From contig NZ_RKMF01000013.1 of NCBI RefSeq assembly GCF_003797835.1, positions 47,253-111,252 of the forward strand: DNA of 64,000 nt. The letters are read 5' to 3'. Of this stretch, positions 41,622 through 51,141 are shown piece by piece. The stretch's first letter is position 1; each line of letters begins with the position of its first letter. A model generated the notes under the pieces. The model saw only the letters and a list, made by a program, of their open reading frames with translations. It was not told the DNA's origin and ran no database searches. The translations under genes were made by a program, and so were the position numbers. The stretch comes from Kocuria soli. GTDB taxonomy: Bacteria > Actinomycetota > Actinomycetes > Actinomycetales > Micrococcaceae.

Positions 41622-42401
41622 GTGGAGCTGGACCCGTACGTCGAGCGATTCGCCCTGACGACCTCTCGCATGATCGGCGAGAACCTGCACACCGGCGTCA
41701 GCGTCGGTGAACTGGCCGATGCCGCCGGCTACAGCCCGTTCCACTTCAGCCGCCTGTTCGCCAAGGTCTTCCGGACCTCACCCACGCGCTACGTGAGCGC
41801 GGTCAGGTTCCATCGTGCCAAGCAACTGCTGTTGGCCCAGGACCACCCCGTGATCGACGTGTGCCACGAGGTCGGCTTCAATTCACTGGCCACCTTTTCC
41901 CGGCGCTTCCTCCAGGCCGTGGCGGTCACGCCCGGCAACCTGCGCTGCGTCGCGGACCGTCTGGGGGAGACAGAGATCCCCGCGTTCGCGCTGGGGGACC
42001 AGGCGGCCGTGGCCACCGGGCGGGTGATCTTCACTCCCGAGCAACGTGCGGCCCTGCGGGACGACCTGGTGCACCGGGAGCCGCTGGTCTGGATCGGAAC
42101 CTACCCGCAGCCGGTTCCACTCGGGCGGCCGGCCAGCGGAGTTCTGCGCCGGGGAGAGGGCGAGTTCTGTCTCCCGATCACGACGACGGCGCCGTGGGTG
42201 CTGGCCACCGCGTACCCCGCATCGGCGGACCCCGCGCAGCAATTGGCGGCCTCGGTGCCCATGGTCGGCATGTATCCGGGCCCCGTGCGGGTGACGCCGG
42301 GAGAGGTCAGAGGCGGGACGGACATCCACTTCCGGACCGCGCTGCCCTGGGATCACCCCGTGTTGACCGCCCTGCCCTCCCTGGCCGGGGCGCCGTCGTA
42401 A
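41622..42401 (+). CDS. AraC-family regulator with C-terminal ligand-binding domain
   Basis: The 259-residue protein has its HTH at the N-terminus (GVSVGELADAAGYSPFHFSR to DVCHEVGFNSLATFSRRF) and an unassigned domain after residue 115. The N-terminal HTH with a downstream sensor is the Rob/SoxS-like GyrI-fused plan, although the C-terminal part is divergent. GTG 41622 lies 6 nt after a TACATT -10. It lies between the ligase and a VOC gene, and its target is unknown. Confidence 0.82.
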   Translation: MELDPYVERFALTTSRMIGENLHTGVSVGELADAAGYSPFHFSRLFAKVFRTSPTRYVSAVRFHRAKQLLLAQDHPVIDVCHEVGFNSLATFSRRFLQAVAVTPGNLRCVADRLGETEIPAFALGDQAAVATGRVIFTPEQRAALRDDLVHREPLVWIGTYPQPVPLGRPASGVLRRGEGEFCLPITTTAPWVLATAYPASADPAQQLAASVPMVGMYPGPVRVTPGEVRGGTDIHFRTALPWDHPVLTALPSLAGAPS

Positions 42402-42443
42402 CCGTCCCCTTCCCGCGGCCGTCCCCGCCGCCCCCGAAACCAC

Positions 42444-42504
42444 GCCGAGACCTCCGTTCCGGCCCATTCCGGGGCTCGGATCGGGTCGGAACGGAGGTCT
42501 CGGC
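42444..42504. terminator. Perfect 18-bp stem-loop with CCGAGACCTCCGT arm
   Basis: The arms GCCGAGACCTCCGTTCCG and CGGAACGGAGGTCTCGGC pair perfectly around 25 nt. The outer 14 nt equal those of the stem at 19823-19881. Confidence 0.8.
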
Positions 42505-42626
42505 ACAAGGCGGCCGTGATCAGGAGAGCAGGATCGGACAATCACCCGGGGGTAGCTCTTCTTAGGCTGACAGTGTTCACCTCAAGAGGCCGCTCGGACA
42601 GGCCCAGAAGCGTAGGAGTGAGAACC

Positions 42627-43412
42627 ATGTCGGCATCACCACGTCCCACCGGAGTACCCACGTGGCTGGACCTCATGGTCCAGGACGTAGAGCGCGCCAA
42701 GACGTTCTACGGCGAACTCTTCGGCTGGGAGTTCGAGGACCAGGGCGAGGACTACGGGCACTACACGATCATCCAGAAGGACGGCGTACCCGTGGGCGGC
42801 CTCATGGCAGCCATGGATCAGCAGGGCAACCCGGTCGAGGCGGATTCCGTGTGGACGCTGTACCTGGCCGTCGAGGACATCGAAAAGACGGTCGCCGACG
42901 TGCAGGCAGCCGGGGGCAATCTGTGCATGGGCCCCATGCGGGTCCCGGGTTCGGGTCACATGGCGGTGATCAGTACGCCTTCCGGGGCTGCGGTGGGCCT
43001 GTGGCAAGCGGTCGAATTCAGCGGCTTCGAACTGCCCCTGAAACCCGGGACGGCCGTGTGGTTCGAGGCCATGACGTCGAACTTCGACGCCGACCTGGCC
43101 TTCTACCGTGACGTGTTCGGCTGGGACATCGCCTGGATGGGAGCGGAAGGCGGAACGGACGAGTTCAAGTACGTGACCAACGGGGCCGGGGAGAGTTCCG
43201 TCGCAGGCCTGTGCGACGCGCACATGTTCTTCGACGACGGCCGGTCCTACTGGCGCACGTACTTCATGGTCGAGGACACGGCAGCCGCCGTCGAGAAGCT
43301 CACGGCCGCGGGTGGCCGGGCCACCGACGGTCCGGAGGACACCGAGTTCGGGCGCATCACCACGGTCCCGGATCCGGAAGGTGCGACCTTCCAGCTGCAG
43401 CAACCGCTGTGA
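42627..43412 (+). CDS. Two-domain VOC (glyoxalase/bleomycin resistance-like) protein
   Basis: The 261-residue protein holds two VOC modules: PTWLDLMVQDVERAKTFYGE to about 125, and AVWFEAMTSNFDADLAFYRD to the end. Each has the FYxxxFGW pattern of this superfamily (LFGWEFEDQ, VFGWDIAWM). Such proteins bind small molecules or catalyse metal-dependent chemistry, and no specific function follows. ATG 42627 follows TAGGAG. A paralogue with the same plan is encoded at 52124-52933. TAGGCT at 42563-42568 is a possible -10. Confidence 0.85.
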   Translation: MSASPRPTGVPTWLDLMVQDVERAKTFYGELFGWEFEDQGEDYGHYTIIQKDGVPVGGLMAAMDQQGNPVEADSVWTLYLAVEDIEKTVADVQAAGGNLCMGPMRVPGSGHMAVISTPSGAAVGLWQAVEFSGFELPLKPGTAVWFEAMTSNFDADLAFYRDVFGWDIAWMGAEGGTDEFKYVTNGAGESSVAGLCDAHMFFDDGRSYWRTYFMVEDTAAAVEKLTAAGGRATDGPEDTEFGRITTVPDPEGATFQLQQPL

Positions 43413-43440
43413 CCCGCGCGCAGTACGTCCGCACTTGACC

Positions 43441-43485
43441 GGCTCCATCGGTTGCCCAGCACTTTCTGTGGCAACCGATGGGGCC
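43441..43485. terminator. 16-bp stem-loop after VOC gene
   Basis: The arms GGCTCCATCGGTTGCC and GGCAACCGATGGGGCC pair with one wobble around a 13-nt loop (CAGCACTTTCTGT). Confidence 0.7.
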
Positions 43486-43543
43486 GCGGTTCAGCCGCCC
43501 CGTGCCCCCACAGTCCGTCGTCAACCCGTTCAATTCCACGGAC

Positions 43544-43549
43544 TAGGGT
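43544..43549 (+). promoter_or_regulatory. -10 element of leaderless DedA-like gene
   Basis: TAGGGT is followed after 7 nt by GTG 43557, with no Shine-Dalgarno sequence. Confidence 0.5.
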
Positions 43550-43556
43550 GGGTCGG

Positions 43557-44036
43557 GTGCTCGCCTGGATCGAATCCCTGCCCTTTCTGTGGGCGGTGCT
43601 GTTCTTCTGGGCGGTGGGGATCGTGCGCACGTCGATCGTGTTCGGTCTGGGGCGCGCAGCCGCCGAGGGTTCCCGCCGCAGCATGGGCTTCGTCCAACGG
43701 GTGATCGAATCCCCGGCCTACATCCGGGCTGCGGGGTTCGTGAACCGCTGGGGTGTCCTGGCGGTTCCGGCCTGCTTTCTGACCGTCGGGTTCCAGACCG
43801 CCGTCATCCTCACCACCGCGTTGACCCGGATGCCGCTGACGCGCTGGATCCCGGCGATGCTGGTCGGCACGTTCCTGTGGGGCTGTATCTACGGAACGGT
43901 CGGCATGGCCGTCGTGCGGGCCTGGCTGGCCAATCCCGTGATCACAGCCGCAGTGGTCGTGACCCTGGCGTTGGCCGGGGTGGTGGTCCACCTGGTGACC
44001 CGGGATCGGTCGAACGCCGCTCCCGAGGACACCTGA
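43557..44036 (+). CDS. Small DedA-like (VTT domain) membrane protein
   Basis: The 159-residue protein has four hydrophobic stretches. GFVNRWGVLAVPACFLTVGF followed by RMPLTRWIPAMLVGTFLWGCIYG resembles the re-entrant region of DedA/VTT proteins, which flip lipids or maintain membrane potential. It is shorter than standard DedA (about 200 residues). GTG 43557 is preceded by a -10 hexamer. Its stop abuts that of the convergent TctC-like gene with no spacer. Confidence 0.65.
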   Translation: MLAWIESLPFLWAVLFFWAVGIVRTSIVFGLGRAAAEGSRRSMGFVQRVIESPAYIRAAGFVNRWGVLAVPACFLTVGFQTAVILTTALTRMPLTRWIPAMLVGTFLWGCIYGTVGMAVVRAWLANPVITAAVVVTLALAGVVVHLVTRDRSNAAPEDT

Positions 44037-45050
44037 TCACACACCCATTTCCTCGTACAGTCCGGCGATGCGCGTGCGTTCGTCGTTGAGGAAGGTCTCG
44101 AGTTCGGGCCCGTCGAGGTAGTTCTCGGTCCACGAGTTGCGGTCCACCGCGTTTTGCCACTCGGGGGTCTCGATGGTTTCGCGGACCAGTTCGGTCAGGT
44201 TCTCGCGTTCCTCGTCGCTGATTCCGGGAGGGGCCACGATGGCGCGCCAGTTGGCCAGGTCGACCTCGTAACCCTGCTCGCTGAGCGTGGAGATGTCCAC
44301 GCCGTCCATGCGCTGGGGTGCGGCCAGACCGAGAGCCTTGAGGCGCCCCGATTCGATCTGGTCCGCGACGTCCTGGTACCCGGAGGTGGCTGCGTCCGCT
44401 GTTCCCGTGATCAGCGCCTGCGTGGCCTCGCCGCCGCCGGAGTTCGGGAGGTAGGAGGTCTTGGCGGGATCCACCTCGGCCGCCAGGGCGAATTCCGACA
44501 TCACCAGTTGGTCGAACGAGCCGCCGCCCGTCCACACGATGGACCCCGGATCCTTCTGCCAGTCGGCCACGAGGTCGTCGATGGAGTCGTAGGGCGAATC
44601 AGCGGGCACGACGACGACGTCGTACTCCTCCACCACCCGTGCGATCGGGGTGACGTCGTCGTGAGAAACCGGGGAATTGAGCTGTTCCACGCCGGCCACC
44701 AGGCCGGCGCCGGTCACCATGATCGAGGACGCATCGCCCTCCATGGTCGAGATGCGACCCAGGCCGATCGTGCCGGCAGCGCCCGGAACGTTGACCACCT
44801 GCACGTTGCCCACCAGGTTGTTGGAGGTGTCCGCCTGCTGCATCTCACGCATGAACGTGTCCCAGCCGCCGCCGGGGCCGGCCGGAGCCAGGTAGGTCAT
44901 GTTCGCCCTGATGTCCTCCCCCTGTTCCGCCGCCCGGACGGAGAAGGCCGTGGCCACCCCGACCACGACGACGGCGAAGATGGCCCAGATGACCAGGGGC
45001 AGAGGGCGACGCTGGCCGGTGGCGGGCTTCGTCTCGGTAGGCGTGCTCAC
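44037..45050 (-). CDS. tctC: Tripartite tricarboxylate transporter substrate-binding protein
   Basis: The 337-residue protein has an N-terminal hydrophobic anchor (LPLVIWAIFAVVVVGVATAF) and a BUG-type binding domain with YLAPAGPGGGWDTFMREMQQ, VNVPGAAGTIGLG and YLPNSGGGEATQALITGTAD. It would capture a carboxylic acid outside the membrane. The membrane partners tctB and tctA are 11 kb away at 56.0-58.1 kb, an unusual separation. ATG 45050 is preceded by AGGACC. It shares a promoter region with the divergent GMC oxidoreductase. Confidence 0.87.
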   Translation of the reverse strand: MSTPTETKPATGQRRPLPLVIWAIFAVVVVGVATAFSVRAAEQGEDIRANMTYLAPAGPGGGWDTFMREMQQADTSNNLVGNVQVVNVPGAAGTIGLGRISTMEGDASSIMVTGAGLVAGVEQLNSPVSHDDVTPIARVVEEYDVVVVPADSPYDSIDDLVADWQKDPGSIVWTGGGSFDQLVMSEFALAAEVDPAKTSYLPNSGGGEATQALITGTADAATSGYQDVADQIESGRLKALGLAAPQRMDGVDISTLSEQGYEVDLANWRAIVAPPGISDEERENLTELVRETIETPEWQNAVDRNSWTENYLDGPELETFLNDERTRIAGLYEEMGV

Positions 45051-45208
45051 AGTAGGTCCTCGGACTCGAACGGACGTGACAGGTCGGCGCCGTCATATGA
45101 CACGGCTCACATTGGGGATCACTGTACGTGCTACCAGGCCCATCACGCACATGTGCGGCGGGTGCGCCCCCACCCAAACGTCATGCACTCTCGACCAACT
45201 CGTACGGT

Positions 45209-45224
45209 GTGTGCGACATCACAC
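45209..45224. promoter_or_regulatory. Short dyad before GMC oxidoreductase
   Basis: GTGTG-CGACAT-CACAC lies 8 nt upstream of ATG 45232, in the 181-bp region shared with tctC. It is a possible operator. Confidence 0.35.
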
Positions 45225-45231
45225 TGTGGGC

Positions 45232-46827
45232 ATGGGTGAGACACAGCAGACCAACAGTTCCTACGTGGTCGTCGGTGCCGGGACGGCGGGCTCGATCGTC
45301 GCCCGCAGACTCGTTGAGGCGGGCCACCGCGTCACGGTGTTCGAGGCGGGCAGCAACGACGACAATCCCGCGATCCACCAGGTCTCCCGGCTGGGCGAGC
45401 TGTGGCACTCCGAACAGGACTGGGACTACCGGACGGTTCCCCAGAAGAACTCGGACGACCGCGTGATCCACTGGCCCCGGGGCAGGGTGCTCGGTGGTTC
45501 CCACGCCCTGAACGCCGCGATCTGGGTCCGCGGGGCGGCCTCCGACTACGACGGTTGGGCGGATGACGGCTGCCCCGGATGGTCCTGGGCCGAGGTCGAA
45601 CCCTGGTTCAAGGCGCTCGAAACCTACACCCCTCCGGCGGGGCAGCAGCCCGCGCCCACCCGCGGGACCGATGGCCCGGTGCCCGTTCGACAGGACTACG
45701 TGCGCAACTCGATCTTCGATTCGATCATCGAGGCGGCCGGGCAGGTCGGGGTGGAGTACAACCCCGACTACAACGCGGGGACCCTGGACGGGATCTCCCA
45801 GCAGCAGGTCAACGTCCGCGACGACCGCCGGTTCAACACGTGGATGGCGTTCCTCAAACCGATCCTGGACAACCCGTTGCTGACCGTCATCACCGGCGCC
45901 CACATTCAACGATTGGTGATCGAAGACGGCGCCGTGCGCGGTGTGCGCTACTCGCCGCTGGAGGACCCCGACGGCGTGGGTGAGGAGCTGCGGGCGGACG
46001 AGGTCATTCTGTGCGCGGGCGCCCTGGACACCCCCAAGATTCTGCTGCGCTCCGGTGTGGGCCCTGCTGAGCATCTCCGGGACGTCGGAATCACCGTGGA
46101 GGCGGACCTTCCCGTGGGGGAGAACCTGCACGACCACCTGTTGGCCCCGGTCATCGCCGAGACCACGGGGCGGGAGATCGAGCACCCGGAGACCGACTGG
46201 TCCGTGACCCAGACCCACCTGTTCTGGCGCTCGCGGCCTGACCTGTCCGAGCCCGACACCCAGCCCATTCACTTCTCCGTGCCGATGTACGACGACGGCA
46301 TGGAGGGTCCCGCGAACGCCTTCACCTTGCACGCGGGTCTGGTCCGCCCCTACTCGCGGGGCACCGTGCGACTGACCGGCGCCAAGGTCTCCGACCCTGT
46401 CGAGCTGGATCCCAACATCTTCGAGGACCCACGGGACCTGCCCGCTCTGATGGCCTCCTTCCGGCAGGCGCGGGACATGGTTGCCGCGCCGGCGCTGGCG
46501 GAGGACTGGGGCGCCGTCGAGGTCTATCCGGGGGCCGAGGTCTCCGCGGGAGATGCAGAGGAGACCTACGTCAAGCGGTGGGTGACCACCTACCACCACC
46601 AGGTCGGAACGTGTCGGATGGGATCCGGGCCGGAAGCGGTGGTCTCCCCCGAGGACCTGCGGGTCCGCGGACTCGGCGGGGTGCGGGTGATCGATGCGTC
46701 GGTGATGCCCACCGTGCCCACGGGCAACACCAACGCACCCACGGCGATGATCGCGCTCAAAGGGGTCGCTGCGGTCTTGGGGATCGTATCGCCCGAGACT
46801 GCGCGCCCGGAAACGGGTGAGCTGTGA
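45232..46827 (+). CDS. GMC-family FAD oxidoreductase (choline/alcohol dehydrogenase-like)
   Basis: The 531-residue protein begins with the FAD-binding motif [20 protein letters not shown]. It has GMC signatures [18 protein letters not shown] and [16 protein letters not shown], a catalytic His in [10 protein letters not shown], and [18 protein letters not shown] near the end. It oxidises an alcohol to an aldehyde. ATG 45232 was chosen as the first start with the Rossmann motif near the N-terminus. Glycerate kinase and an MFS transporter follow on the same strand. Confidence 0.87.
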   Translation: MGETQQTNSSYVVVGAGTAGSIVARRLVEAGHRVTVFEAGSNDDNPAIHQVSRLGELWHSEQDWDYRTVPQKNSDDRVIHWPRGRVLGGSHALNAAIWVRGAASDYDGWADDGCPGWSWAEVEPWFKALETYTPPAGQQPAPTRGTDGPVPVRQDYVRNSIFDSIIEAAGQVGVEYNPDYNAGTLDGISQQQVNVRDDRRFNTWMAFLKPILDNPLLTVITGAHIQRLVIEDGAVRGVRYSPLEDPDGVGEELRADEVILCAGALDTPKILLRSGVGPAEHLRDVGITVEADLPVGENLHDHLLAPVIAETTGREIEHPETDWSVTQTHLFWRSRPDLSEPDTQPIHFSVPMYDDGMEGPANAFTLHAGLVRPYSRGTVRLTGAKVSDPVELDPNIFEDPRDLPALMASFRQARDMVAAPALAEDWGAVEVYPGAEVSAGDAEETYVKRWVTTYHHQVGTCRMGSGPEAVVSPEDLRVRGLGGVRVIDASVMPTVPTGNTNAPTAMIALKGVAAVLGIVSPETARPETGEL

Positions 46828-46956
46828 CGGTGCAGGTCTGACCCACCCCGTGGGCGCGGCCCCGTCCGGTAGCGTGAACTGCGCCTCGGGCAGGTCGCGT
46901 CCACTTTCGAGTGTGCACTGCGCGAGGGGTCCGTCGCCGAGCCCGGAAGGTCCAGA

Positions 46957-47928
46957 ATGCGCGTGCTGATCGCCCCCGACAGCTTCAAGGGAACGTACAC
47001 CGCGGTGGAAGTCGCCCGCGCCATCGCGGCCGGGGTACGCGAAGCGGGTGGCCAGCCGGTGGAACTGCCGGTCGCCGACGGCGGGGAGGGCACGATGTCG
47101 GCGGTGGCATCGACCACCGGTGCCACCCTCCATTCGGTCCAGGTGACCAATCCCTGGGGAGCGCCCGTGACGGCCGAGTACGCGATCACCCGGGACGGCA
47201 CGGCCGTCGTCGAACTCGCCCAGGCCAGCGGGATCACCGTTCAACACGACGGCGCACGAGACGCCTTCACCGCGGACACCTACGGCACGGGGCAGGTCAT
47301 CGTGGACGCGATCAAGCACGGGGCCCGGCGCATCCTGGTCTCGGCCGGTGGTTCCGCCACGAGCGACGGGGCCGAAGGAGCCATTCGGGCCATCGAGGAG
47401 GCCGGCGGCCTCGCGGGCGTCCCGATCACCGTGCTCACGGACGTCACCACGCCCTTCGAACGCGCGGGAGAGGTGTTCGGCCCCCAGAAGGGGGCGGATC
47501 CGGAAACGGTCGAACGGATCACCGCCAGACTCCGTGACCAGGCTGCGGCATTGCCACGTAATCCGCTGGGTGTTGCCCGCACGGGGGCCGCCGGTGGATT
47601 CTCCGGTGGCATGTGGGGCCGCTACGACGCCGAACTGGTCTCCGGTGCCGAATACGTCCTGGACTTCGTGGACTTCGACCACGCGGTGGCGCAGGCCGAC
47701 GTCGTCGTGGTCGGAGAGGGCCGGCTGGACTCCCAGACGGGGGAGGGCAAGATCATCGACGCGATCCTGAACCGAGTCAACAGCGTGCGTCCGGGACTGC
47801 CCGTGGTCGCGGTCGTGGGATCCGTGGACGAGGACCTCGGCGCGTACCGCGAGAACTTTGCCGACGTGATCGTGGCGACTGATGCCGAGCGCATGCGGGC
47901 CGCGGGCCTGCGCATCGCGAGCAGCTGA
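46957..47928 (+). CDS. glxK: Glycerate kinase
   Basis: The 323-residue protein starts MRVLIAPDSFKGTYTAVEVA, the family hallmark. It includes ELPVADGGEGTMSAVA, RRILVSAGGSATSDGAEGAI and VVVGEGRLDSQTGEGK. It phosphorylates D-glycerate with ATP to 2- or 3-phosphoglycerate. It is preceded by a 129-bp gap and followed after 3 bp by an MFS gene, so those two form an operon. A link to the glyoxylate reductase-like enzyme encoded at 32.7 kb is possible. Confidence 0.92.
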   Translation: MRVLIAPDSFKGTYTAVEVARAIAAGVREAGGQPVELPVADGGEGTMSAVASTTGATLHSVQVTNPWGAPVTAEYAITRDGTAVVELAQASGITVQHDGARDAFTADTYGTGQVIVDAIKHGARRILVSAGGSATSDGAEGAIRAIEEAGGLAGVPITVLTDVTTPFERAGEVFGPQKGADPETVERITARLRDQAAALPRNPLGVARTGAAGGFSGGMWGRYDAELVSGAEYVLDFVDFDHAVAQADVVVVGEGRLDSQTGEGKIIDAILNRVNSVRPGLPVVAVVGSVDEDLGAYRENFADVIVATDAERMRAAGLRIASS

Positions 47929-47931
47929 GGG

Positions 47932-49140
47932 ATGGCACGCAATGCACTGACCTGGCTGTGGATGCTGTGCCTGGCCGGCGCCCTGACCCAGGGTGGACTG
48001 AACCTGCTGCGGCCCGTGACCAGTTACAAGCTGATCGCGCTGGGGGCCGGTCCGGTGACCATCGGTCTGGTGACGGCTGCCTACGCGCTGCTGCCGTTAT
48101 TCGCGGCGGTGTGGTTGGGACGTGTGTCCGACCGCATGGCCTCCCTGCGGCTCATGTTGAGTGCGGGGGTTGCGGCCCTGACCCTGGGCGGCGTGGCCCT
48201 GGCCCTGGCCCCGAACATTGCGGTGGTCGCCGTTGCCAGCGCGCTGTTGGGCATGGGGCACCTGGCCTTCACCGTCGCCGGGCAAACCACGATCGCACGC
48301 ACCGCGGCCAATGACGCCTTGGACGCCGGGTTCGGGTGGTTCACGGCCTCCTACTCCATGGGGCAGATGATCGGCCCGTTGCTGGGCGGCGCGCTCCTGG
48401 GGACGGCCTCCGTTGCGGTGGAGCCGGAGAGCATGGGGCGGGTGAATCTGGCGTTGTGGGTGGGTGCGCTGTTGGCCGCGGCGGCGCTGGGCCCGGTCGC
48501 CCTCAAGTTCGGTGGCGCGCCCTTGCGCGATGTCACCGCCTCCGCGGAGGAGGACGGCAGGCCGTCGGTGGCCCGCATCCTGGGCATGGGCGGTGTGGTG
48601 CCCTACATGGTGGCCTCCATGGGGCTGCTGGCCATGCTGGACATCCTCACGGCGTTCCTGCCCGTGGTGGCGGAACAGGCGGGCGTGGCGCCCGTCGTCG
48701 TCGGTGTCTTGCTGGCTATCCGTGGAGGGGCGTCGATCCTGTCGCGTGTGGTCCTGCCCTGGCTGTCCCGGCGCTTCCGGCGGACCGCCATGCTCAAGGC
48801 GAGCCTGGTCATCTCGGCCACCACCCTGGCCGTGCCGCCTTTGTTCATCCAGAACGAATGGCTCGCGGCGCTCTTCCTTGCCGCGGGCGGGTTCTTCCTT
48901 GGCCTGGGGCAGCCGCTGACCATGACCATGATCACGACGACGGTCCCGGACAGTTGGCGGGGTTCGGCCCTGGCCGTGCGCCTCATGGCCAACCGACTGG
49001 GTCAGGTCGGAATGCCAGTCCTGGCCGGCGCGGTGGCCGCACCGTTGGGTCCTGCGGCGGCGATCTGGATGACCTGCGCGGTCCTGGCGGGTTCCGGGGT
49101 GGAACGGATTGTGAGAGACCGGCCACAGTCAGGGGTCTGA
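47932..49140 (+). CDS. MFS transporter co-transcribed with glycerate kinase
   Basis: The 402-residue protein has 12 hydrophobic segments. It has AAVWLGRVSDRMASLRLM in the TM2-3 loop and GRVNLALWVG and SRVVLPWLSRRFRRTAML in the centre. GDRMG-like conservation is weak but the overall MFS_1 plan is clear. ATG 47932 lies 3 bp after the kinase stop. Import of glycerate or a related acid is suggested by context only. Confidence 0.8.
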   Translation: MARNALTWLWMLCLAGALTQGGLNLLRPVTSYKLIALGAGPVTIGLVTAAYALLPLFAAVWLGRVSDRMASLRLMLSAGVAALTLGGVALALAPNIAVVAVASALLGMGHLAFTVAGQTTIARTAANDALDAGFGWFTASYSMGQMIGPLLGGALLGTASVAVEPESMGRVNLALWVGALLAAAALGPVALKFGGAPLRDVTASAEEDGRPSVARILGMGGVVPYMVASMGLLAMLDILTAFLPVVAEQAGVAPVVVGVLLAIRGGASILSRVVLPWLSRRFRRTAMLKASLVISATTLAVPPLFIQNEWLAALFLAAGGFFLGLGQPLTMTMITTTVPDSWRGSALAVRLMANRLGQVGMPVLAGAVAAPLGPAAAIWMTCAVLAGSGVERIVRDRPQSGV

Positions 49141-49385
49141 GTCCCGGTCGCCTCGAACCCGCTGACCAGGGCATTTGGGTGCCGCCCAGAACGAATCCAG
49201 GGCGTTCACCGGTCCCGTCGATCGGAATCACCGAAGCATCCCACGATGTGTCCATAGGGCCCGAGCACACTTCAGTGCACGCCCACCGTTCGGGTGATGC
49301 ACGGGGATGAACGATCCCGGTGTGCCACAGCACCCGCCCGGTGGGCTGCCAAGCCCCATATTGGAACCGACCCCCAGGAGTCACC

Positions 49386-49730
49386 GTGGCCGCCCTGACC
49401 CGCGCCGTACAGAACGCTCGCACGAGCACCCGATCCGAGTTGACGGGGAGGGTGGTGAAAGTACTCGGCCCGCACTGTGCTGCCCTGCTCGCCGAGCGCA
49501 CCGGCAGCGGTGACACCTTGGACGAGGAAGTCGTGCTGCACGGACCCGAAGGTTGGACGCGGGACCTGTGTGCGGGACAGTCCGTGCACGCCGTCGGCGA
49601 GTGGGCGGAGATCGATTGGCGTGCCTGGAGCACTCGCGAGCGATCCCGGTTCCTGGGTGTTCCTGATCGGCTGCAGTTCCGGGTGAACACCGCCGATGTC
49701 CACGGCATCCCCGTCCCCCGGGCGGCCTGA
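49386..49730 (+). CDS. Hypothetical protein
   Basis: The 114-residue soluble protein starts at GTG 49386 behind AGGAG (49376-49380). Visible segments include RSELTGRVVKVLGPHCAALL and WTRDLCAGQSVHAVGEWAEI, then WRAWSTRERSRFLGVPDRLQ. I recognise no family. It converges with the G6PD-like gene. The 245-bp gap upstream (49141-49385) shows no other gene. Confidence 0.6.
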   Translation: MAALTRAVQNARTSTRSELTGRVVKVLGPHCAALLAERTGSGDTLDEEVVLHGPEGWTRDLCAGQSVHAVGEWAEIDWRAWSTRERSRFLGVPDRLQFRVNTADVHGIPVPRAA

Positions 49731-49754
49731 GGCGCGCTCCGGTCCGGCCCGGTT

Positions 49755-51134
49755 TCAGGCGGGCCCGGCGGACCCCGCCGGGTAGTCCTGCACCGGCACC
49801 GCACCGTTGGCGATTCCCGTGATCGCGGGCTCCACGATGCGCCATCCCTGTTCCGCGGCGTCCCCGTGGACGGAGAAGGCCGGATTGCCGTCCAGCAGCC
49901 ACCGCACGACGTTGCCGTAGGCGCCCAGCGTCTGAGTGCCCGTCGAGGAGGACAGGGACAGCCGCGTGAGACCACGGACGTCGAAGGGCCCACCGGCGTT
50001 GACTTCCATCGTGATCTCACCGTCCTGGAAACCCAGACGGAGGACGTTCGGAGCCCCCTCGCTGACGCCGTCGATGATCTGGGGCGCCGGTCGGAAACGC
50101 ACGACGATCTCCTGTCTGGGAGAGCCGATGGCCTTCCCCGAACGCAACGTGACGGGCACGCCGTTCCATCGCCAGGTGTCGACCTCCACCGTGATCTGGC
50201 CGAAGGTCTCCGTGCGGCGGGACGGGTCCACGCCCTCCTCCGCGACGTAGTCCGGGAGGTCGCGACCGCCGACCGATCCGGCGGTGTATCGCCCGGCCAC
50301 CACGGAGTCCTCGACCGCACCCGCCAAGTGGGTGTGGCGCAGGACGTGGCTGACCAACGCGGGGATTTCGTCGTCGTCCAGGGCCGCGGGCGGGCTCATC
50401 ATCAGCACCCCCATCACCTGGAGCAGGTGTGACTGGAGCATGTCCCGGATCGCTCCGGTGCTGTCGTAGAACTCGGCCCGGCCTTCCAGCCCCAGGGTTT
50501 CGTCGAAGGTGATCTGGATGGACTCGACGTGCTCCCGGTTGAGTACAGGCTCCAGGATCCGGTTGGCCAGACGCAGTCCCACCATGTCCAGTACGGCGGG
50601 CATGCCCAGGAAATGATCGACGCGCAGGATCCGGTCCTCCGGGACGATGCGGGCGGCCGCCTTGTTGAGCGCTGCCGCACTCTCCTGGTCCGTCCCGATC
50701 GGCTTCTCCAGGGCGATCCACAAATCGTCCAGTCCCTCGATTTCCGAGAGCGTGCCCAGTGCTTTTTCGGTGACGGCCGGGGGCAACGCGTAGTACAGCA
50801 CCACGCGGCCCTCGACGACGGCGAGCAGGTCCCGTAGGTCGGACAGATCGGTGGTGTCGCCCTGGACGTAACGAGTCTTGGCCAGCGTCCTCTCCACGGC
50901 CGGTCCGTGGGCCTCCACCGACTCGAACGCCTCGCGGACGGTTTCCGCCCAGTTCGGGTGTTCCCTTCGCGCCGTTCCCACGACCAGGACCTCTCGATCC
51001 GGTTCCAGCGTGAGCACTTGTCCGAGACCGGGCAGGAGCAAGCGTTCGGTCAGGTCGCCGCTGGCCCCGACGATCACCAAGGTGATCGGCCGGGCATGGT
51101 TGCGATGACGGGCGACGCCGTGCGAGGTGTCCAT
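49755..51134 (-). CDS. zwf: Glucose-6-phosphate dehydrogenase-like protein
   Basis: The 459-residue protein has the NADP motif VIVGASGDLTERLLLPGL, WIALEKPIGTD and the substrate site RVDHFLGMPAV, where standard enzymes read R(I/V)DHYLGKE. The Lys of that loop is replaced by Met (LGMP), while the His is kept. It would oxidise glucose 6-phosphate and make NADPH if active. It is shorter than typical Zwf (about 490-510) and lacks tal, opcA or gnd neighbours, so it may be a divergent paralogue. ATG 51134 lies 7 nt after a TAGGCT -10, indicating a leaderless start. Confidence 0.8.
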   Translation of the reverse strand: MDTSHGVARHRNHARPITLVIVGASGDLTERLLLPGLGQVLTLEPDREVLVVGTARREHPNWAETVREAFESVEAHGPAVERTLAKTRYVQGDTTDLSDLRDLLAVVEGRVVLYYALPPAVTEKALGTLSEIEGLDDLWIALEKPIGTDQESAAALNKAAARIVPEDRILRVDHFLGMPAVLDMVGLRLANRILEPVLNREHVESIQITFDETLGLEGRAEFYDSTGAIRDMLQSHLLQVMGVLMMSPPAALDDDEIPALVSHVLRHTHLAGAVEDSVVAGRYTAGSVGGRDLPDYVAEEGVDPSRRTETFGQITVEVDTWRWNGVPVTLRSGKAIGSPRQEIVVRFRPAPQIIDGVSEGAPNVLRLGFQDGEITMEVNAGGPFDVRGLTRLSLSSSTGTQTLGAYGNVVRWLLDGNPAFSVHGDAAEQGWRIVEPAITGIANGAVPVQDYPAGSAGPA

Positions 51135-51141
51135 GAACAGG

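Noticed and set aside
45181..47682. Open frame of 833 codons on the minus strand
   Set aside because: It is antisense to the GMC oxidoreductase and glycerate kinase genes, both rich in family motifs.
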